Source of the DNA: an uncultured Treponema sp.
GTDB taxonomy: Bacteria; Spirochaetota; Spirochaetia; Treponematales; Treponemataceae
DNA: 10,015 bases
Direction: 5' to 3'
NCBI GenBank assembly: GCA_905236315.1
Contig: CAJOPO010000145.1
Coordinates: forward strand, 1-10,015
A model generated the notes under the pieces. It did no database searches. It was given only the letters and a program-made list of their open reading frames with translations, and was not told the origin of the DNA. Each line of letters opens with the position of its first letter. Position 1 is the first letter of the stretch. This document shows, in pieces, positions 7,614-10,015 of the stretch. A program made the position numbers and the translations under genes.

Positions 7614-8222
7614 ACAAAACATACTTTCCCAGCCAGAAACAAGATAATTTATAATCGTAGGGAGTAGAGAGAGGGCCTTCTTTTCTGATTCAACGTGTGT
7701 TAGTAAGTAAATAAAACTATCTATTTGGGAATGAGAAACCCAATGAATAATGCTTTTACCTATGCTCTTTATATTTTTTTCCTTACATAATTCATTTGCT
7801 AACAGGATATAGTGTTCTTCCATAATGGCAATTATTCTATCTATGCAGTGTTCATAAGAAGAACCTTGTGATTTTGATATTAATAAAATGGATTCATCAT
7901 AATGCTGATATAAAAAATGAAGTATCTTCTTTGCACTTTCTAAATCATCATTTTCACTATAAGCAATTTTATCTTTTGCATATTGCCTTTCTGCTGTAAA
8001 GTGTTCTTGCATAAGAGCAATAATTTGCTCAAGAGGTTCTTTTACTATTGTACCAAATAGGGTTTCTTTATCATTAAAGAAAAAGTACAAGGCTCCTGTT
8101 GTAACCCCTGCGTTTTTGCATATAGAGCGCAAGGAGGCATCTCTATAACCTAATGAAAGAAACTCACTTTTGGCACTTTTTAAAAGCTTTTCTTTTGTTT
8201 CGCTATCCTGTTTTGATTGCAT
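7611..8222 (-). CDS. TetR/AcrR-family transcriptional regulator
   Basis: This is a 203-residue one-component regulator. The N-terminal DNA-binding domain is clear: KEKLLKSAKSEFLSLGYRDAS (10-30), then the helix-turn-helix LRSICKNAGVTTGALYFFFN (31-50), ending DKETLF (51-56). The C-terminal ligand and dimer domain (about 60-203) is divergent, as usual, and gives no clue to the inducer. It is encoded just upstream of the RND operon on the same strand and most likely represses it. The start is well bounded, since an in-frame TAA lies 18 nt upstream (8241-8243), yet there is no recognisable Shine-Dalgarno sequence, so translation may be weak or leaderless. The region at the start codon carries inverted repeats that could mediate autoregulation. 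Confidence 0.9.
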   Translation of the reverse strand: MQSKQDSETKEKLLKSAKSEFLSLGYRDASLRSICKNAGVTTGALYFFFNDKETLFGTIVKEPLEQIIALMQEHFTAERQYAKDKIAYSENDDLESAKKILHFLYQHYDESILLISKSQGSSYEHCIDRIIAIMEEHYILLANELCKEKNIKSIGKSIIHWVSHSQIDSFIYLLTHVESEKKALSLLPTIINYLVSGWESMFC

Positions 8223-8226
8223 AACA

Positions 8227-8249
8227 ATTTTGTGATGATGTTACAAAAT
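8227..8249. promoter_or_regulatory. Inverted repeat just ahead of tetR (possible operator)
   Basis: ATTTTGT (8227-8233) and ACAAAAT (8243-8249) are perfect inverted arms separated by 9 bp, beginning 5 bp upstream of the tetR start codon. A dimeric repressor bound here would block tetR expression. No clear -35/-10 pair was found for tetR; CATACA and TACATT around 8247-8254 are weak -10 candidates. Read-through from ackA is an alternative source of tetR transcript. Confidence 0.4.
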
Positions 8250-8264
8250 GTATGCTATATTTAG

Positions 8265-8329
8265 CCCCCGAATCACATTCGGAGGTAGAGGGTATCACAG
8301 CATTGCGGTTCTTTCCTCAATATGACACC
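8265..8329 (-). other. Foldable region between ackA and tetR
   Basis: The 140-bp gap 8223-8362 holds no gene. On the - strand GGUGUCA (8329-8323) can pair with UGAUACC (8297-8291) with one G-U pair, enclosing ATTG/CAAT (8321-8318 with 8305-8302). Next comes a second hairpin with arms CCGAAT/ATTCGG and a 3-nt loop (8268-8282), flanked by extra G-C pairs. The G-U pair in the first stem becomes an A-C mismatch on the other strand, so any RNA would be read in the ackA-to-tetR direction. No T-run follows, so this is not a normal ackA terminator. It may be a leader element, a processing site or an intergenic repeat. Confidence 0.35.
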
Positions 8330-8362
8330 TTATTCTTGTATACTTTTGTAACACCTATAAAC

Positions 8363-9700
8363 TTATGGTCTAACAATAACCTTTTCAAGATTAGGACGCT
8401 TTACAAGGTCTGCCTTTAAGCCTTCCTCTCTAGCCTTGTTTACATAAGATGGGTCTTGGAAGCTATAAGTAAAGTTTGTATGAACATCATAAGTGCCTTT
8501 CATAAGGGCATAGGCATCTTCTGTCATAACAAGCTCTTCATCAGTTGGAATAACAAAAATCTTTGTTGCGCTATCATCTGCACTTATGCAAGTTTCTGCG
8601 TTTCCTGTAAAACTCCATTCATTCTTTTGTGAATCAATCTTAATGCCATAATTCTCTAAGCCTGAACAAGCCTTAAATCTTGTAATAGGACCGCGCTCAC
8701 CAACGCCTGCTGTCCAAACAATAGCGTCTACATGACCTAGCTCTGCCATGAATGCACCAATGTATTTCTTTATGCGCAAGGCTTCCATTTCTATAGAAAG
8801 TTGACAAAGTTTATCTCCTTTTGCTGCTTCTATTTCTATATCGCGCCTATCACTAAATCTGCCTGTAATGCCTAAGCAGCCTGATTTCTTATTTAATGCA
8901 GTGTCCATTTCATCAGCAGACATACCTGTTTTGCGCATTATATAAAAAGGAAGAGCTGGGTCTAGGTCGCCTGAACGGGTGCCCATAACAAGTCCTTCAA
9001 GAGGGGTTATACCCATTGTGGTGTCATAGCACTTACCATTTTTTACTGCACACATAGAAGAGCCATTACCAATGTGGCAGATGATAAGATTTGTATCTTC
9101 TGGCTTTTTATGCAAAAGGACGGCAGCCCTCTTTGCTGTGTATAAGAATGATGTACCATGGAAGCCATAGCGACGAGCAGCATATTTTTCGTACCATTCG
9201 CGAGGGATGGCATACTGGAAAGTTTCCTCTGGCATAGTCTGATGCCATGCTGTATCCATAATAGCGGAGTGAGGAATATTAGGCATAACCTTTTGTGCAG
9301 CTTCTATACCCATAATATTTGCAGGCATGTGTAAGGGACCTAAATCTATTACAGAGCGGAATGTGTCTAAAACTTCTGGAGTGATAAGAACGCTCTTTGT
9401 AAATTTATCTCCTCCATGCAATACTCTGTGACCTACAGCAGAGATTTCGTCCATAGACTTAATAACCCCAACTTCTGGGTCTGTAATTTCTTTAATGATA
9501 AGTTCTATAGCTTCTTTGTGTGTGGGGCAGGGGCTTTGTATTTCTGTTTTTTTTCCTTTTGCCTTATGAGTTATGCAACTTCCTTCTATACCAATGCGTT
9601 CTACAACGCCATTTGCCATAACTTCTTTATTATCCCAATCGTATACTTGATATTTTGCAGAAGATGAACCGCAATTCAATGTTAAAATTACCATAGCCAT
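8363..9700 (-). CDS. ackA: Acetate kinase
   Basis: Cytoplasmic acetate kinase interconverts acetyl phosphate plus ADP with acetate plus ATP, the ATP-yielding last step of fermentation to acetate. Family signatures are intact: NCGSSSAK (9-16), GHRVLHGG (90-97), DTAWHQTMP (149-157), YGFHGTS (178-184), GNGSS (211-215), GTRSGDLDP (240-248) and TDEELVM (386-392). These supply the expected Asn9, Arg92, Asp149, His181, Arg242 and the C-terminal glutamate (388/389). The 445 residues exceed the roughly 400 of E. coli and archaeal enzymes; most of the excess is a tail after about residue 403. The start at 9700 has GAGG 6 nt upstream; an ATG two codons later is less well spaced. No phosphotransacetylase gene is adjacent. 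A consensus promoter lies upstream. Confidence 0.97.
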   Translation of the reverse strand: MAMVILTLNCGSSSAKYQVYDWDNKEVMANGVVERIGIEGSCITHKAKGKKTEIQSPCPTHKEAIELIIKEITDPEVGVIKSMDEISAVGHRVLHGGDKFTKSVLITPEVLDTFRSVIDLGPLHMPANIMGIEAAQKVMPNIPHSAIMDTAWHQTMPEETFQYAIPREWYEKYAARRYGFHGTSFLYTAKRAAVLLHKKPEDTNLIICHIGNGSSMCAVKNGKCYDTTMGITPLEGLVMGTRSGDLDPALPFYIMRKTGMSADEMDTALNKKSGCLGITGRFSDRRDIEIEAAKGDKLCQLSIEMEALRIKKYIGAFMAELGHVDAIVWTAGVGERGPITRFKACSGLENYGIKIDSQKNEWSFTGNAETCISADDSATKIFVIPTDEELVMTEDAYALMKGTYDVHTNFTYSFQDPSYVNKAREEGLKADLVKRPNLEKVIVRP

Positions 9701-9730
9701 AAAATGCCTCTAATTCAATTTTATAAGGGT

Positions 9731-9744
9731 ACAAAAGTATTTGT
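9731..9744. promoter_or_regulatory. Small palindrome in the ackA leader
   Basis: ACAAA-AGTA-TTTGT is a 14-bp inverted repeat 9-22 bp downstream of the predicted ackA transcription start. The octamer TTTGTAAC at its right side (9740-9747) recurs at 8345-8352 after ackA and, inverted, at 8240-8247 before tetR. It may be an operator; short AT-rich words recur by chance, so support is weak. Confidence 0.3.
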
Positions 9745-9759
9745 AACCACTCTTTTGCT

Positions 9760-9788
9760 ATTATAATGAATTACTGCTTTTTTTTCAA
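9760..9788 (-). promoter_or_regulatory. Sigma70-type promoter of ackA
   Basis: On the - strand, TTGAAA (9788-9783) and a consensus TATAAT (9765-9760) are separated by exactly 17 bp. Transcription would start near 9753, giving a leader of about 50 nt before the acetate kinase start codon. Confidence 0.75.
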
Positions 9789-9842
9789 TGTACAACTAAG
9801 ATATTTTTGTATGTTGCCTCTGCTTTGAAAGGTCGGTATGAG

Positions 9843-9904
9843 TGACGTATATACGTCAGTATGTGCGACATGTACATGTCGGTGGGGGCGACGTGTACAC
9901 GTCG
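9843..9904. repeat. Three 16-bp palindromes at exact 23-bp period
   Basis: TGACGTATATACGTCA (9843-9858), CGACATGTACATGTCG (9866-9881) and CGACGTGTACACGTCG (9889-9904) are each perfectly self-complementary and start exactly 23 bp apart, with spacers GTATGTG and GTGGGGG. A further GTCG followed by GTATGAG (9832-9842) precedes the first, like the end of a decayed fourth unit. Differences between units occur at symmetric positions (1/16, 5/12, 7/10) and always keep the symmetry. The third unit can also pair in a larger GGGGCGAC/GTCGC..CCCC stem (9884-9916). They lie 55-121 bp upstream of the ackA -35 box. Function unknown: dimeric-protein sites or RNA hairpins. Confidence 0.9.
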
Positions 9905-9937
9905 GTCGCTTCCCCCTTTATACTTGTGTTTAAGGGA

Positions 9938-9965
9938 ACCTCTAAAAATTGCAATTTTTAGAGGT
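9938..9965. repeat. 28-bp perfect palindrome
   Basis: The 14-base arms (ACCTCTAAAAATTG and its exact complement) meet with no loop, centred between 9951 and 9952. As RNA on either strand the inner bases could form an AT-rich stem closed by G-C pairs at the base. There is no downstream T-run. It has the look of an intergenic palindromic repeat. Confidence 0.85.
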
Positions 9966-9982
9966 AACTTTGAAAATGCGAT

Positions 9983-10015
9983 GTTTTAATTCCTGCTATT
10001 ACCAGGAATTAAAAC
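9983..10015. repeat. 33-bp inverted repeat at the window edge
   Basis: GTTTTAATTCCTG (9983-9995) and CAGGAATTAAAAC (10003-10015) are perfect 13-bp arms around a 7-nt loop (CTATTAC), ending on the last base of the window. The GTTTT...AAAAC ends and 33-nt length resemble a CRISPR repeat, but only one copy is visible and no cas gene is present, so this is listed as an inverted repeat only. A hairpin terminator of a gene beyond the edge is the plainer alternative. Confidence 0.8.

Noticed and set aside
9843..9904. CRISPR array reading of the 23-bp repeats
   Set aside because: Units are palindromes with only 7-bp spacers; there is no room for spacers of about 30 bp and no cas gene.
9917..9982. 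tRNA or other RNA gene near the right edge
   Set aside because: No cloverleaf, T-loop GGTTCRANTCC or similar consensus is present; the symmetry is a simple palindrome.

Overview
The window looks like chromosomal DNA of a low-GC spirochaete, most likely a host-associated Treponema. This is inferred from gene content and AT-rich sequence: a lipoprotein-type amino-acid binding protein, a diderm envelope cassette ending in a beta-barrel with C-terminal Phe, and an acetate kinase with a long C-terminal tail. No rRNA or marker gene is present, so genus is a judgement, not a demonstration.

Region 1 (about 93-2978, + strand) is a polar amino-acid ABC importer operon: substrate-binding lipoprotein, permease and ATPase, followed 18 nt later by a cytidylate-kinase-like P-loop protein. 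It has a good sigma70-type promoter (TTGACA, 17 bp, TACTAT). The transcript would start almost directly in a hairpin followed by a T-run, just before the first ribosome binding site, which suggests an attenuator or protective 5' stem. The operon ends at a hairpin terminator (2987-3016) shared with the convergent gene on the other strand.

Region 2 (2995-8222, - strand, read right to left) is a TetR-type regulator, an MMPL/RND-family inner-membrane transporter, a LolA-like periplasmic protein ('outer membrane lipoprotein-sorting protein' family) and a predicted outer-membrane beta-barrel. The last three genes are nearly contiguous (2-nt gap, then a 4-nt ATGA overlap). Together they could form an inner membrane-periplasm-outer membrane route for a lipid or lipoprotein. 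The promoter ahead of the RND gene (TTGACA, 18 bp, TATAAA) carries a 13-bp palindrome in its spacer, a natural place for the TetR protein to bind. Between tetR and the RND gene lies a 19-bp-arm inverted repeat built from a 7-nt periodic motif that runs into the tetR stop codon.

Region 3 (8363-9700, - strand) is acetate kinase (ackA), with its own TTGAAA-17-TATAAT promoter. The 140 bp between ackA and tetR hold several foldable inverted repeats and no gene.

Region 4 (9701-10015) is gene-free and dense in dyad symmetry. It holds three 16-bp perfect palindromes at an exact 23-bp period whose differences are all symmetric, then a 28-bp perfect palindrome, then a 13-bp-arm inverted repeat ending exactly at the window edge. 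This is the most unusual part of the window. It could be regulatory DNA for ackA, a structured RNA, or the edge of a repeat or CRISPR-like element continuing outside.
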